A DNA stretch of 64,000 nucleotides. Origin: Pseudeuparius sepicola. Taxonomy: Eukaryota > Arthropoda > Insecta > Coleoptera > Anthribidae. The notes under the pieces are model-generated. The model saw nothing but the letters and a program-made list of their open reading frames with translations, was not told the DNA's origin and searched no databases. A program made the translations under genes and the position numbers. This document shows, in pieces, positions 20,342 through 34,412 of the stretch (positions are counted from its first letter, which is position 1; each line of letters begins with the position of its first letter). The stretch lies in the NCBI GenBank assembly GCA_963920635.1, contig OY987307.1:6262001-6326000 (forward strand). The letters run 5' to 3'.

Positions 20342-20701
20342 TTGATCAATCTAATGCTGATTGTTAAAGGGAGTGGAGTGCTCAACACATTAATTGACAA
20401 ATTGCCAATAGAGTTACATCTTCCAGGCTACCAGTATTGCGGCCCTGGCACTAAATTAGAAAAACGCCTTTCTAGAGGTGATTCAGGTATAAAGTTGATT
20501 CAGCCTGTAGAATTCATGATATTGCTTACAGTAAAATCAAATATCTAGAAGAACGACACAAGGCCTGATTTGGAACTGGAAAATCGTGCTTGGGACCGAG
20601 TGCCAGCTGCCTGGCTTATTACAAACGCAATGAGGGTTAAAGGGAAGTGGGAATGGGTACGAAACGCCCATTTTAGTTTAGACGGTGAAGAAGGTAGATA
20701 A
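20342..20701 (+). pseudogene. Viral-type PLA2 domain remnant, unit 2
   Basis: Same remnant and same breaks as 5923-6282. Confidence 0.82.
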
Positions 20702-20758
20702 AGCTCTAAAAAATCCTTTACAGCCAATCAGTTGAGTGACTTAAAGAATTAAAAAAAA

Positions 20759-21447
20759 TCATCGTTAGCGGCAGTAAGGGTAGCACGTGTACACATAAAA
20801 AAAGCTGGTGGAAAGGGTCAACTGAAAATACCTAGTAGGTCAAGAAAGGTCTGGAGGATTTATACCGCTTTTACCTATACTGGGTGCTCTGAGTGCGCTC
20901 GGTTCCTTGGCGGGCGGTGCGAGCAGTATAGCAAAAACTATAATCGACGTAAATAATGCAAAAAAGCTGATGGCAAATCGAAAGCAAGCTATGGAGTCCG
21001 TTGGTTCAGGACTTTATTTGCGTAAAAATAGGCGTGGTGGCCTTGGGTTGTTTTTAAAGAAAAAACTTTTGAAGCTACCCAATAGGCCTTTAACCAATCT
21101 AGATCTTTTAAAATTCGCTAAAGACATTCCATTCTTTAGAGGTGTGTATATGAAAGATACCCTACCTAAAAAGCCTCGAAAAAACTAGTCGGCCATTTTG
21201 AATTTGGATATTCAGCGAAATTCTGGATCTCATTGGGTAGCGTACCGAAAAAGAGGAAACATGTAAATATTTTGACAGCTTTGGCAATTTGAAACCACCA
21301 AGAGAACTCATTAGATACTTGGGGAGAGACATCGAAGTAGTATACAATAACGATTCATATCAAAACTTTAACCAAGTAAACTGTGGTCATTTATGTTTAT
21401 TGTTTTTATGGGAAAAACAAAATTTCTCACAAAGAAATAAAATCTGA
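20759..21447 (+). pseudogene. Core protein/adenain-like protease remnant, unit 2
   Basis: Same remnant, same TAG stop and same frameshift before YFDSFGNL as 6340-7028. Confidence 0.82.
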
Positions 21448-21641
21448 AAATATGAAGTGTGTGTTTTTCTTTCCCCAATAATCATCTCCTCATTTATTAT
21501 CTTTACTATGTATTTAAAGTAACTGCTTTCACAATTATTGTATTCATAGGATAAGCCAGACAGTATAACTGCTTTTATATTTCGCTCCTACAACCATTGT
21601 TGTATATGGAATATTTTATTCTTGTCAGATAATAGTTATTT

Positions 21642-21761
21642 ATGTACCAAGGCACTGAAGTTCAACTTTTTATGACTCATGTGGAGTTTAGTTGCTGAGG
21701 CCTCTGGCCGAGGCAAATAAACCACATGAGTCATAAAAAGAACTTCAGTGCCGAGGTACAT
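21642..21761. repeat. 120-bp hairpin palindrome, unit 2
   Basis: Same palindrome as 7223-7342. Confidence 0.88.
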
Positions 21762-22388
21762 ATTATATTTTCTTTGAAATCGAAAAAAAAAGTTTTATTA
21801 GGCAAGAAAATAATAATAAGGGATCACCCGTCCACGAACCGACTACGCGCGGCGTTGCTTGACTTTACCGATCGCTCTACCTAGGACAAGTATAATGATG
21901 TACGGCACCTCCTGACAGAAAAACCAAACTGCTGCTTCTTGTGCAGCCTGCACAACAAATCTATTGATTTTCAAATTTACTAAAATATGTATACTGAAGG
22001 ATTGCGCTTCTATAGGAAACAATTTCGCAATGTGTACGAAAAATTAAATGAGCCTTTATCGGCCGGGTTTTGAACATTTGGTCACTTTTGACGGGCGATT
22101 TCTCCGCGTCTGACGTTTGATGTTTACATCTCGCCAAGGCCTACTTATTGAAAAAATCGTACAATAATGGGCTACATTATTGTACGATTTCTGTGCTTTT
22201 AATGACGATTTTGGGACATTTTAATGCCGATTTCAAGAAAACAGGTATTTTCTGCATAAAATTAAAACGGAAAATTATATATGCTTTATATTCAACTAAA
22301 AATAGTTACAAAGGAATATATACAGGGAAATATATATACATTATGTTAAACTAAAAAAATACTTATTCCTATTATATACACTTATATA

Positions 22389-22991
22389 CAGGGTGATTCA
22401 GGAGGAAATGTCAATATTTTAGGTACGTATTCGGGGACCCAAAATAAACATAAAAGTTCCTATAAACATGGGTCCTATTCCCGGCCGTTACCGAAATACA
22501 GGGGTAAACAACATTCAATTTAAGGTTTTTATTACATTATTTATAACAGGTAGGCTAGGTTTTATACTTTTCAAAAATGCCACCGTATACTTCTAAACAT
22601 AAGTCAGCTCTCTGGTGAATAGCTCGGGTCGCTCTATGAATGGATACGGGCCTGTTTCTTATAGTTGCTGCTGCATTTATTATTCGATCGAGTAATGCAT
22701 CTCTAGTGTTTACTTTACTTGAATATACCAATGATTTAAACCACCCCCAAAGACAATAATCCAGAGGATTAAGGTCTACTATTGCTAAGCAACAGGAATT
22801 TCCGCCTGAATCACCCAAAACCTAGCCTACCTGTTATAAATAATGTAATAAAAACCTTAAATTGAATGTTGTTTACCCCTGTATTTCGGTAACGGCCGGG
22901 AATAGGACCCATGTTTATAGGAACTTTTATGTTTATTTTGGGTCCCCGAATACGTACCTAAAATATTGACATTTCCTCCTGAATCACCCTG
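22389..22991. mobile_element. 603-bp mariner-derived MITE, unit 2
   Basis: Same insertion at the same site as 7970-8572; the transposase relic is at 22555-22818 on the minus strand. Confidence 0.93.
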
Positions 22992-24177
22992 TATATACAA
23001 AACCTAAATCTCACCTATATCTAAATGTATACATTTTATATAATATACAGGGTGTTTACTTTGTAGACTATCTTTGAAACCGTTAGTGCTACAGAGTTAG
23101 TTAAATTAGGAAAAAGCTGCGCTTGTTATGGGATTCAAGGGTCTGAAAATAAATTTGAACTCTTATGTTTTTGAACAGGTCCTTTTCACTGATTGCATCA
23201 AAAATTTTCTAGGAGTAATAGATTTTGAGTTACAGATAGTAACGGTTTCAAAGTTCCCTATAGCGTAAATATAGCGCCTCCGTGGCGATGTTAGTACAAG
23301 CCCCAAAATAGGGGATGTGCTGACTGAAGCTGCAAATGTGCTGTTGGCTCCTGCCTGGACTTCATTTGTTGCTTCCCAAATCATGCCTATCTTTTGATTT
23401 GGTTAATGTTACACCGTACCGATGATTGCCAAATAGCATGAAACACGTGTATGCGGTTACTAGTTTTTTCTTTTTGTTAACTTTGAGTGTTTGCCCATTA
23501 TCACCTTTTCTTGTAATTATTATACAGGGTGGTTCACTTTTATGTGGTAGGACTTTAACATTAGATAGAAAAAGATAATCTAAAATGAAAATTTTATATC
23601 AACATATATCGGGGAAAGCTTAGTTTCCGAGATACAGGGCGTTGAAGTGTTGGAAAAAATATGAAGTATTTTTTACACTGTTCGAACCAGTGGAGATATT
23701 TAAACCAAATTTGATGTGTAGTACTACCTTTTTGACTACGATATTTAGTGATAATATGAAGGTCCTGAAATAACCAGTGGTGGAGTTATGGGTTTTCACT
23801 ATCACTAAATTTAAAAAGTAATTAGTACGGACCTGTCTCACATCAATGTAAAGTTTTTTTTCGTAAAGTTCTTTCAATTCTCTACAAAAAGTGTATCTTG
23901 ACATTTTTTTGTATCTGCCATTGTTGTGTAGTAAATAAATTATTTCGTTTCCATCTCAGCCTTTTTTTGCCTAAAAATGTGTTTTCTAAGATTATTGATA
24001 AATATCGCAAATAACAGAAATTAATTATGGAACACTTATCGGATTCAGCTATTTTATTTTTAATTTTATGGAAACAATTTTAAAAATAAACTGGCACTTG
24101 GTTTGAGGTACATTACTTTATTATCATTTTAACATTTTTATCAAATCTAGTATTATTTCTTAATAATTTTTATAATT

Positions 24178-25229
24178 CTAAATTTGTACAACATTCAACA
24201 ATTGTTCAAAATGTGATCCATTCTGTTGCACACATAATTCACTTCGACGCCTAACGGATTGAACAGCATCGATTAAATTGCCATTTCTCAATTCATCGCA
24301 CGCATTTCTGATACGATCAATAAGTTGTTCCCTTGTTTCTACAGGAGTCGCATAGACTTGTTCTTTTAAAAATCCCCATACGAAGAAGTCCAGAGGTGTT
24401 ATGTCCGGAGAACGTGGTGGCCAAGCGACCGGTCCCCCTCGTCCGATCCACCTATTTGGAAAGTTATTATTTAACCAGTTCCTCACATTTCGGTGAAAAT
24501 GTGCAGGACAGCCGTCAAGTTGGAACCAAGCCAACAATCTTAAGTTTAAAGGAATGTCTTCCCACATATTACCACCATTCACTCGCTGTGGCAAAAAAAG
24601 GGTCCAAACAGATGATGGTTGTACAGTCCAATCCAAACATTGACACTAAATTCGACCTGAAAATTTCTTGGCCGGATTGCATGTGGGTTTTCTTGTGCCC
24701 AAATATGCTGATTATGAAAGTTTACTACTCCACGACGAGTAAAACACGACTCGTCCGTCCATAAAATGTTATTTAAAAATTGTCTATTTCCTTCAATTGA
24801 CTCCAAAATCCATCGGCAAAACACTAATCTTCTTTCTGCATCGCCGGGCCTTAAACCTTGTACGGGTTGTAGATGATACGCATGCCTGTGATCTCTTTTT
24901 AAAGCTCGCAAAATTGCAGACTTTGAAACACGTAGGGCCACTGACACTCTTCTGCTACTTGTTGTAGGATTCCTATCGAATTCACGAAGAATCTCATTGT
25001 TGCGTCTGACTTGTTGGATATTGTTTTCATTTCCTCGTTCGACGATTCTAGTTCTCAGACCGCGAGTTCTGAATTGCCGGTGCATGTTAACAAACACCGA
25101 GGGACGCGGATGGCGCCTATTTGGAAATCGCCTCCGGTATTCTCTGGCTGCTTCCGCAGAGTTCCCATTTGCAACTCCATAGCAGAAATGGATGTCAGCC
25201 TGCTCTTCATTTGTAAATTGGAACGGCAT
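24178..25229 (-). pseudogene. Rosa-like (DD41D) mariner transposase, unit 2
   Basis: Same gene and the same 7-T frameshift (near 24596). It has His after the CPAHF motif. Identity of the break shows it was fixed before amplification. Confidence 0.92.
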
Positions 25230-25334
25230 TTTAATTATTAACAAAGACAAACTGCGGCGCTGCTACGTTCATCTACTGGATGACAGATTATTGTATTATT
25301 AACTGTCAAGAAGATTTTCTTTTCCATGGCACAC

Positions 25335-25857
25335 TTATCTTCACCAGTACGGCGATGCAGAAAGGACATTAGTATTTTGCCGATGGATTTTGTAGTCAAA
25401 GGAAATAAGACAATTTTTAAATAACATTTTATGGGCGGAAGAATCATGTTTTACTCGTCGTGGTATAATTTAGAATTCTACAAATTTACAATTATAAAAA
25501 TTATTAAGAAATAATACACATTTGATAAAAATGTTAAAATGATAATAAAGTAATGTACCTCAAACCAAGTGCCAGTTTATTTTTAAAATTGTTTCCATAA
25601 AATTAAAAATAAAATAGCTGAATCGGATAAGTGTTCCATAATTAATTTCTGTTATTTGCGATATTTATCAATAATCTTAGAAAACACATTTTTAGGCAAA
25701 AAAGGCAGAGATGGAAACGAAATAATTTATTTACTACACAACCGTGGCAGATACAAAAAAATGTCAAGATACACTTTTTGTAGAGAATTGAAAGAACTTT
25801 ACGAAAAAAAAATTTACGTTGATGTGAGACAGGTCCGTACTAATTACTTTAGTTTTG
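25335..25857 (+). pseudogene. Inverted, internally deleted rosa-like copy, unit 2
   Basis: Same fragment as 10916-11438. In this unit the opposing arm has a private CG>TT-type change near 23920, which adds mismatch between the arms. Confidence 0.85.
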
Positions 25858-25958
25858 ACACGTCACACACTTGATCCAAGTTTTTTGGTTTGTGTACTCG
25901 GAGCACTGTATCAGGCAGATGGACAGATTGACGGTTCTTGGAGCCAAGATTTCAAATG

Positions 25959-26479
25959 CCGCACACCTACTTTAAACACGAAAAGCAACAAATCCAGTCT
26001 TTGTCGTCAGTATAACGTTCGTAAGAACATTTGCATGCAGTGCAAAGAGAATCAGAATCAGTGTATACAAATTGTTTTGTTTTGCCGAGCTTTCGATGGT
26101 CCAGGTTTATCAGGGTCAACGGTTTTCCTTTTCAAAGGTTTAGGGCGACTTGGCTTCAAATTTTTCTTTGGGTTTCGCGTAGTGGGAGTCTCAACATGAG
26201 GAATTTCCGCTAAATCCTCTAGACTCTTTTAGAAACTCTAGTAAACTGGAATCTAGCAACCTCTTCGATGCCAGGAATTTTTGCCAAAACTCTTTCTGGA
26301 TCAAAGGGACTTAGCCCTGTTGTCCTAAAGCCAGATTGTAGGTTTGTGGCAGCATTGTCTGCTGTATGGGACCACAATAGATTCAACAAGTTTGGGAACT
26401 GCTCTTTTGGGATGCTTCCTTTTCGAAAACACTCCTTTCTCCATGAATCTCTAATGACGAAAATGAAAGTTCAGAAGAC
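25959..26479 (-). pseudogene. Pogo-family transposase C-terminal remnant, unit 2
   Basis: Same remnant and same breaks as 11540-12060. Confidence 0.72.
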
Positions 26480-26918
26480 TAAACAAAGTTCCCTATTGTT
26501 TTTTATTTGAAATATAAATAATTTAGTTAAAAAGTTACGTTGAAATTTTCCTTCAACTCACCGTATCCTTCTAAATGTTATAAAGTAGAGTGGTGTAAGT
26601 CCTTCAAAGTCTTAAAAATAGGGGAAACCTCAATTTTTATTTTATTTCATAGTCTCCTAAAGCTCCTATTATGAATTAACATTATTTTAGTGTCGGATCA
26701 GTTAAAATAAGGATCACATAGATTTTTCAAATTTACCTCAACTTTAAAACTAATTATCCCAGTTTCACCTAAAATGGACTTAAGTTTGGTTTTCAGTACC
26801 TTACTGATTCTTTCGCATTTGTCATACCAGTCGCACTCCATTGTTTAAGTTTTTTCGACAAAGAAGTATCTATTATTTATGTAAAAAAAATTACCCTACT
26901 TTATATTCAGTGGGTAAT

Positions 26919-27191
26919 ATGGAATAGCGAGGGGTGTGACACTCCAAGAAATTTTGTACACCAGATTTGAGATTTAGCTCGGGATTACATTGTTTCTTAT
27001 GAGAATCCCTAAAATCTTTGAACAAATTTACTGGGATTCTGTAAATCTTGAGATTTCATGAGATTTTAGAAGATTTCAGGGATTCTGAGAGATTTTAGAG
27101 ATTTTAAGGATTTTTAGAAATCTCTAGATTTTGTGAGATTTTCGACAGATTTTTGAGATTTCAAGGATTTTATCAGATTTTTCAATGAATG
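26919..27191. repeat. GAGATTTT-type minisatellite, unit 2
   Basis: Same array and left border as 12500-12772. Confidence 0.75.
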
Positions 27192-28207
27192 TATTTTGTT
27201 TCATATAGTACTTAGGCCATGAAATAATTACCCCATCCAAATACCACAGCCTATGAGATACTCTCCCTTGGGACTACCAATAAAAAAATAGAGATCATTT
27301 GTTTTTCTTGTCCTTAATATAGTTCTGAGGTGTCCAGTATCAAATTGGAACACACTGTACACTTAATTGGATAAGAAAATGTGAGAAAATTTTCTTGTGG
27401 ATTCGTTTGTAATTAGTCTGTAAAAATATCACATTCCAACCGGGATTTCAACTCACGGGTCATCAACTTACGCGACAGGCCACTTTTCCAACTTTACATC
27501 AAGTCAATTCGTATAGCTCTTAGTTGGTAAAAGGACCTGCCGCGTAGTTCCAATCCCGGCTGGAGTGTGATTTGCCGCTACTCATTTTTCTAAATTACCT
27601 ATTTAATTTGTACAGAGACAAAACATCGCTCTTTCCAAAATAAAAAAATATATTAGTGCCATTAAAAAAAGTTGATTGCCATGGCAACCGAGATGGCAAC
27701 CAAACCGCGGAAGCTGAAAACAAGTGAAACATGTCATGTGGCAAACAATTTTCATAAAAATATTAATAATATAATATATATAATAATATTTTTTAATTTA
27801 ATAAATATTTATTAATTTAATAAATATTTATTGCATATAAGCAGATTTTCATAATTTTTTCCATCCTCATCACATATAGATTTTCATACTTTTTTCCATC
27901 CTCATCACATATTAAAAAAATGCATGTCTGCTATATCTACAGAGTGATTTAGTTATGACGTGAAAATTTTTAACCACGTACCTATTATCGGTAGCAACCT
28001 AAAATAGACGAAAATCATTAAAAAAAATTCTGCCACTTTTAAAAAATGGGGCAGAACCCCTAAAATCCCAGAAGACTGGCGGCCTCGCAGCTCCACCTGC
28101 GATACAGATTGCCGTATTATTATCAGATTATAAATAACAATAGTGAATTACAGCGTTTGAACATAAAATTTGAGATTTTGTTCGACATTTTTGTTGTAAA
28201 AAAGTTA

Positions 28208-28384
28208 CAGTGAAACCTCTCCTTGCGGACATCTCTATTAAGCGGACACCTTCTTTAAACGAACATGTTTTTTTTTATTTGATTTCATTTTGTTGTTTTT
28301 CTATGCACTCTATTAGGCGGACACCTCTAATAAGCGGACAAATCCAACGGAACCGAGAATGTCCGGTTATAAGAGATTTCAATG
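28208..28384. mobile_element. 177-bp pogo-type MITE, unit 2
   Basis: Same element with 9 T and two private substitutions, one of them in the right terminal repeat (CAATG for CACTG). This opens a 70-codon frame by chance. Confidence 0.88.
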
Positions 28385-28808
28385 TACAACAATTTCTTAG
28401 TTATTTTCTAGGTAGCACTTAAACTAGTAAAGAAAATTTTGGTGTTAAATTCCCAGTTTCCCAGTCCTTAGTTTCCATATTATATAAAATCTACATTGAT
28501 CATAGCGGCTTATGAAACTACTTGACTACAGATTAATCACAAAATATTGAAGATTAATGCTGGTCAACACCGAGCATGTAGGATTTCTTATTTTTCGCTA
28601 GGTTCTTTTCCGCCCGGAGAATTTCGAGAACTGCAGACATGCCGCTTTGTTTTCGACACAGTTTTAAAAAAATATGTTTTTATATTGAGCTCTGGATTGA
28701 TCTCTTGACTTGAGGATGAGTACCTACTTCGCCTACTAACCAATAGGTGGCGCACCATAAGCGCCGGTTATTAGGGGCAGTGGCAAGGTGTGCATGAATT
28801 GTAGTTAA

Positions 28809-28900
28809 TTTGCCTCGGCCAGAGGCCTCGGCAACTAAATTACACATGAGTCATAACAAGTTGAACTTCACGGCCTTGGTACCTCGCTTGGTACATAAAT
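28809..28900 (+). repeat. Left terminal repeat T1, unit 2/3 junction
   Basis: Same repeat as at 14391-14482, with the CGGCC arm state shared with unit 1. Confidence 0.78.
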
Positions 28901-28957
28901 AACTATTATTTTATTTTAATTTTTGACTGCGTATGTTTTTGTTTGTATGTTTTTTGG

Positions 28958-28988
<31 letters not shown>

Positions 28989-28997
28989 TAATAAAGT

Positions 28998-29521
28998 TTC
29001 GGCCCAGTACCGAAAATTTTGTTTATTAACTGCTCCGCATAGATGAAAGTGGGCCTCGTCGCTACTGAAAAAAGTCGATCTCTCATGAATCCGGTCCAAC
29101 ATTTCTTGGGAACAGTTAATGCGGTTTTCATAGTCACGAGGGTTTAATTCTTGAACAATCATAATCTTGTAGGGGTGGAATGATAAATCTTTGTGTAAAA
29201 TCCTCCTTAGAGAGCGGGAAGTAATGCCCAATGCAGTTGCATGTTTCCGTGCAGAGCGCGTGGGTGACCGTTCAATAGCTTCCCTCACTCTCCTTACATT
29301 TTCGGGTGTTCTTACTGTTCTGGGTCTTCCGACACGCCTAGGCCTTAGTGTGGAACCAGTTTCTTCCATTGTACGCGCCCACTTTGCTATTAAATTACGG
29401 TGAGGGACAGCACCGCGACGTGCAAGTGCCGCTGAAAGGCGCGCTGAGTGGCGATGACAGAACGGCCATTTTCGAAAAATGTGCGCACAGTGAAACCGCG
29501 GTGTTCGCCGGACCAAACCAT
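28998..29521 (-). pseudogene. Mariner-like transposase, N-terminal half, unit 3
   Basis: Same remnant with the same 7-bp frameshifting deletion as unit 1 (near 29417). The TIR end is at 29641. Identity of the deletion links units 1 and 3. Confidence 0.85.
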
Positions 29522-29641
29522 GATGTCGACTGAAAATGGCACAACCCACCCGATGCAATGAGACTCCTCCCACGGTCTTACCCCCACCACACACGATATA
29601 CAGCCTATCCCAAACTGCACTAAACCTTTTGCCCCACCCTG

Positions 29642-30453
29642 TATTAAAGACTTTTGATTTCCCAAATTTTATCAACAACAAAGTTATACCTAATAATCAT
29701 ATTCTTATTAGTTTTGACGTAAAATATCTTTTTACAAACATCCCGATTGAATTAGTCATTGATAGTATAAATAAAAGATGGAATTCTATTAGTAATAACT
29801 GTAATTTTACCAAAGAAAATTTTTTTGAAACAGTAAAATTTATTTTTAACTCCAATTATTTTTGTTATAATAACACATACTATAAACCAATTTTTGGTAC
29901 ACCAATGGGTAGCTCAATATCTCCAATAATATCTCAATACACTATGGAAGATTTAATAGATAGTTGCGTTTCCTAATTATCTTTTCAGGTGTTTTTTCAA
30001 AAAAAATTTGTAGATGATATTATTTGTTTTATCCCAAATGAAAAATGTGATGAAATTTTAACAGTTTTTAACAACTACAACCAACATTTATCTTTTACTA
30101 TTGGAAAAGAAAATAATAATTCTATTCCATTTTTGAAAACTAACTTTGTTTTAACACTAAAAAATAGAATTGAAAAATTAGTACATCCAACACTTACAAA
30201 AAAATTGATCAAATTAAAAAGTATTTTAATTGATAATTCATATCCTATAAAATTTCTAAATAAGATCATTTTTAATACTAGGATAAAACAAAATATTCCT
30301 ACCATAGACATATATTCTGGACTAAATCAACAAAATATGAAATAACCATTAATTTTTTCTATGGTTCCGTACCTTATATTGAAGAATTTAATTAATAAAA
30401 CTTTTAAAGATGAACGTAGTCTAAAAAATGTTATTTCCAGTTTCGCTTTCTAG
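29642..30453 (+). pseudogene. Penelope-like RT fragment, unit 3
   Basis: Same fragment and the same stop as unit 1, with Thr at the position where unit 2 has Arg. Confidence 0.85.
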
Positions 30454-31690
30454 GAGAGAGTGCCGCCGAATTTATGGAAGACGCCGGGATCCATTGATTA
30501 AAAAATAACTAAATGGAGGCATAATTGAAAACGTTGAAAAGCGTGATTAATTATTTATGAGTTAAACAGTTTAGAAATGCGAGATTGTGATATAAAAATA
30601 TTATTTGTGTGTTTTTAACTACAAAAACTATCCAATATTTTTAAAAACTCAATATTTTTGTGACATGTTAATTTATGTGAATAAATATGACGAACAGGTG
30701 GTTGTGGAATGTGTAGACCAATCGGCGGATATTGTAGTCCCGCTGTATTGCTACCGCGTTCGCCTTTTGTTTTATTAAACTCAAAAATCAACATGAAATA
30801 AGACTCTAGTAACAAAAATTATCCCGGTGAAATAAAGTAGAATGTTTGAATTGTTGTCCTTAAAAATCAATATGAAATTATATATCACCTTGTAGGAAAA
30901 AAGATTAAAGCACCCTCCATAAATATAACCTCTAATGGCGATAACAAGCAGGCGTGTGCCATTTTATTAGGAACGGCAGTCTGAATATTGTACGCGTTGA
31001 GTTATTTGGCGAGTTAATCCAAAACTTTTTACTTATTTTTAAACTGTATGATTTTTACCTTCATTTTTTACATGAGCCCAGCGAAACCATGAATGTTTTC
31101 AGGTAAAATCTAAAATATAACTTGTTTTATTTAGCCCCCTGGGTGCCAGCGTCTGCATTACTGATCGAGAAATTTTAACCGTTATTAATAGTGTGACAGA
31201 TTTCTATTGAAACAGACAACATTTTGTATTTTTTTCTCGGTGCGCCAGATGGGGTATTGTGCATCTTCCCAACATAAGCTTGTTTGAAATAAATAAGTTC
31301 CTATCCAGTATTTCTCCACAATCGAGCACAGAAGGGGTTCCAAAGGTATAGCACTATTAGATATTAGTCAGGTACCAAGAAACCTCGTTAGCTCCCCGCC
31401 CTCTCTTGTAGACACAAACCCGTCCGGTCTTCGACTGTACTAGTCCAGTTCTGCCACCCAAAAAAGAGGTGGCGGTGGTGGTTAAAAAAGCCCGAACGCC
31501 AGGCGCGAGGCACGGCAATAATTTATCGGAAATTCTACATTCTATCTCCTCAGGTCATCAGTAGTGGATTTATGGAAGGTTCAATTTCATATAAATTAAG
31601 AAAAATAGTACAATCCTTCTAATTGAAGCATTAGAAATACCGCTAAATTGTCATAAACTTTTGAATTTTCTATCATTTTCGAAATGCGAA

Positions 31691-32070
31691 TATTTAAAAT
31701 TTGCAACGTTAACCAATTGCAATACATTTTTTATCGGTCTGACGCCGGCAAAAAATAGATAAGCGATATAGAATTTAATAGAAAGAATAAAATATTACCT
31801 ATAGTCCACTTTTACAATGTAGAGGGTCGTCAAGAATGGTAATAATCAAATATTAAAATGACGTTAAAAAAATAAAGCAATATTTAAAATTTGCAACGTT
31901 AACCAATTGCAATACATTTTTTATCGGTCTGACGCCGGCAAAAAATAGATAAGCGATATAGAATTTAATAGAAAGAATAAAATATTACCTATAGTCCACT
32001 TTTACAATGTAGAGGGTCGTCAAGAATGGTAATAATCAAATATTAAAATGACGTTAAAAAAATAAAGCAA
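31691..32070. repeat. 190-bp tandem duplication, unit 3
   Basis: Two identical copies as in unit 1. Confidence 0.97.
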
Positions 32071-32519
32071 AAAATGAACACTATTAACGAAGTAAAACAA
32101 TGCCAATATTGTAGGCACTCTCAGATCTACAGCACATTCCCGGATTGTTCAAACTCCACGAACGAATAAATGCAATGGTCTAATAAAAATTGTTTCTTAA
32201 ATGCATGTAATTTAGGCGTTCGCTAATAAATTAAAATAGTAATATGCTGCATAGTTGTGCATAGTTGGGAGACTTCCTAAGGGCACTATGTGAGAATTTT
32301 GCTATATTAATCCTTTCGTTTTCTCGTAGAATATCCGCGAACATCTGAATTCCGCCAGAACTTCTTCCTATTCTTAAAAATATGTGTAAGGAGTTTCAAC
32401 AAATATATTGAAGTTAAAGTTAAAACTTGGTGTACTTTAAAAAAATTTCTACAGGTTTCTCTATCAACTATAATAAAAATAAGACCACTCTTTTTTGCGG
32501 AATAAAAATTCTATCAACA

Positions 32520-32955
32520 TCACTTGACAGATCAAACAGACCGGACCTTGATAATAGTTGATAAAATTTCTAGGAAGACAACTCTGATTGATGTGGCCAT
32601 CTCAAACAACAACAACCTGCGTGTGAAGCAGGCCGAGAAGATCGCGAAGTACAAAACTTAGAAGAACGAATTAAAAGGCAATGGGAAATGGAGAACGTTC
32701 AGACGATTCCAATCAGCTGGGTCTAACTGATAATCTTTACAGGTCCATGCAGAAAGCGGTACTACTTGCGACAGCCCGAATCGTCAGGAAATTCGTGGGG
32801 AATGCAGGAACGCCCAACACATCAATGTCACCTAAAGCCCGATAACATGGCGAGGGTCTCGTCCGAGCCAGATCCTTATGGTATCCGGTATACCCGGGAT
32901 CTGAGTGAATGTTCCCCGTAGAGGGAGTGCGAATGGCTTTTGGCTAAATCGATAA
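32520..32955 (+). pseudogene. Non-LTR retrotransposon ORF2 3' end, unit 3
   Basis: Same fragment and same frame breaks as 3690-4125. Confidence 0.75.
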
Positions 32956-33520
32956 TAATAAAAGACTTTACTAATAAAAGCAATTTTACACAACAATGAA
33001 ACAAACAATTTGGGAAAAGTCTAGTCATAAAGACATTTATGACATTTGAAAGCAGTAGGTGAAAATTTTATGTTTCGAATATTGGAATCAACAGGTGTTT
33101 TGGGGCACATTTTGCTGATTTCAACGCAAACGGTTGATTTGATCGTTATGAAACAAGAGTACCTTTTTCTTGCAGAATGAAAAGATGCACTAAAATGATA
33201 GACCTGCAAGACCAAAAAGTTTCGAGTAAAAGCACGATCCAAAAACAGCGCAAGTGGCGCCCTCTGTGAGATACGGTGAAATTGATATTTTCAGCTTATT
33301 CTCCATCCACCAAAACATAGCAGTGCCAAATTTCAGTACAGCAGTTTGATTATTTCGGGAGATGTAGCCAAAATTCAATTTAAAAAAATGAACTTTAACG
33401 CCCTGTATCTCAAAAGTTAGGACGTTTACGACATACGTTCATATGAAGTTTTTTTTCTTAAAATGGGCCCAAGAATAACCCCCTTAAGTATTAGCATGTC
33501 ATTAAGGAACACCCTGTATA

Positions 33521-34200
33521 CAGTGTGTCCCAAATTCGATGCTCACCATTGGGATCTCAGTAACTACAAGATATAGAGAGTCGGTTAAATGGGGAAAGTT
33601 TTAGACAATTTTATTGTCAATCTGATGCCGCTGAGAAATCAAGGCTAACTGGGATCGTTTTTGAGTTATTCCCAAAAAACCGAATTTTATCATTTTCGTT
33701 TTTCTTAAATATCTTAGAAACCAATGGTTTTGCAAAGACAGGACTTTGATATTATTAAGGCACTTTTATCCAACCTTTGTAGCGGTAATGTCCGTTTCTT
33801 TAAAAAAGTTTTCATTTTCGAGAATTTCATGTAGATTTCGAATTTGTACAAATTCAAGATGGCGTCCATAAGAAAATCAAAAGTTGTGGGTCATATCTCG
33901 AAAATGAAAACTTTTTTAAAGAAACTGACATTACTGCTAACAAGGTTGGATAGAAGTGCCTTAATAATGTCAAAGTCCTGTCTTTGCAAAACCATCGGTT
34001 TCTAAGATATTTATGAAAAACGAAAATGATAAAATTCGGTTTTTTTGGGAATAACTCGAAAACGATCTCAGTTAGCCTTGATTTCTCAGCGGCATCAGAT
34101 TGGCCATAAAATTGTCTAAAACTTTCCCCATTTAACCGACTCTCTATCTCGTGTAGTTATCGAGATCCCAATGGTGAGCATCGAATTTGGGACACACTCA
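33521..34200. mobile_element. 680-bp palindromic MITE, unit 3
   Basis: Same element and same TA flanks as 4691-5370. Confidence 0.9.
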
Positions 34201-34412
34201 TAGGTGTTGTCGATTGGCGTCATGCTCTCATAGGGTTTGGGGGAGGGTGGGGAGCTCCATCCCTACTCCAAGTGGAGGATGGTGGGGATGTTCCATATTC
34301 CATTATATAGGCAAGGTTCAGCGAATATTGTGTTTACAACAAACTCAACATATCCTTCTTAAACAATTTAAATAAGCTGCTGAAAAATCTGGTGAACGTT
34401 CGAGATTTGGAA

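Larger units (their letters stand above)
14413..28830. repeat. 14.4-kb tandem unit, copy 2
   Basis: This copy is 14418 bp, exactly 6 bp longer than copy 1. It keeps the 7 bp that copies 1 and 3 have lost near 15006, and has 9 T rather than 10 in the pogo MITE near 28268. Private changes include a G for C in the Penelope fragment near 15786, an A for C in the second 190-bp repeat near 17503, and two changes in the pogo MITE (near 28356 and 28382). Confidence 0.97.

Noticed and set aside
28210..28422. 70-codon frame present only in units 2 and 4
   Set aside because: It appears because those units have 9 T instead of 10 in a noncoding pogo-type MITE.
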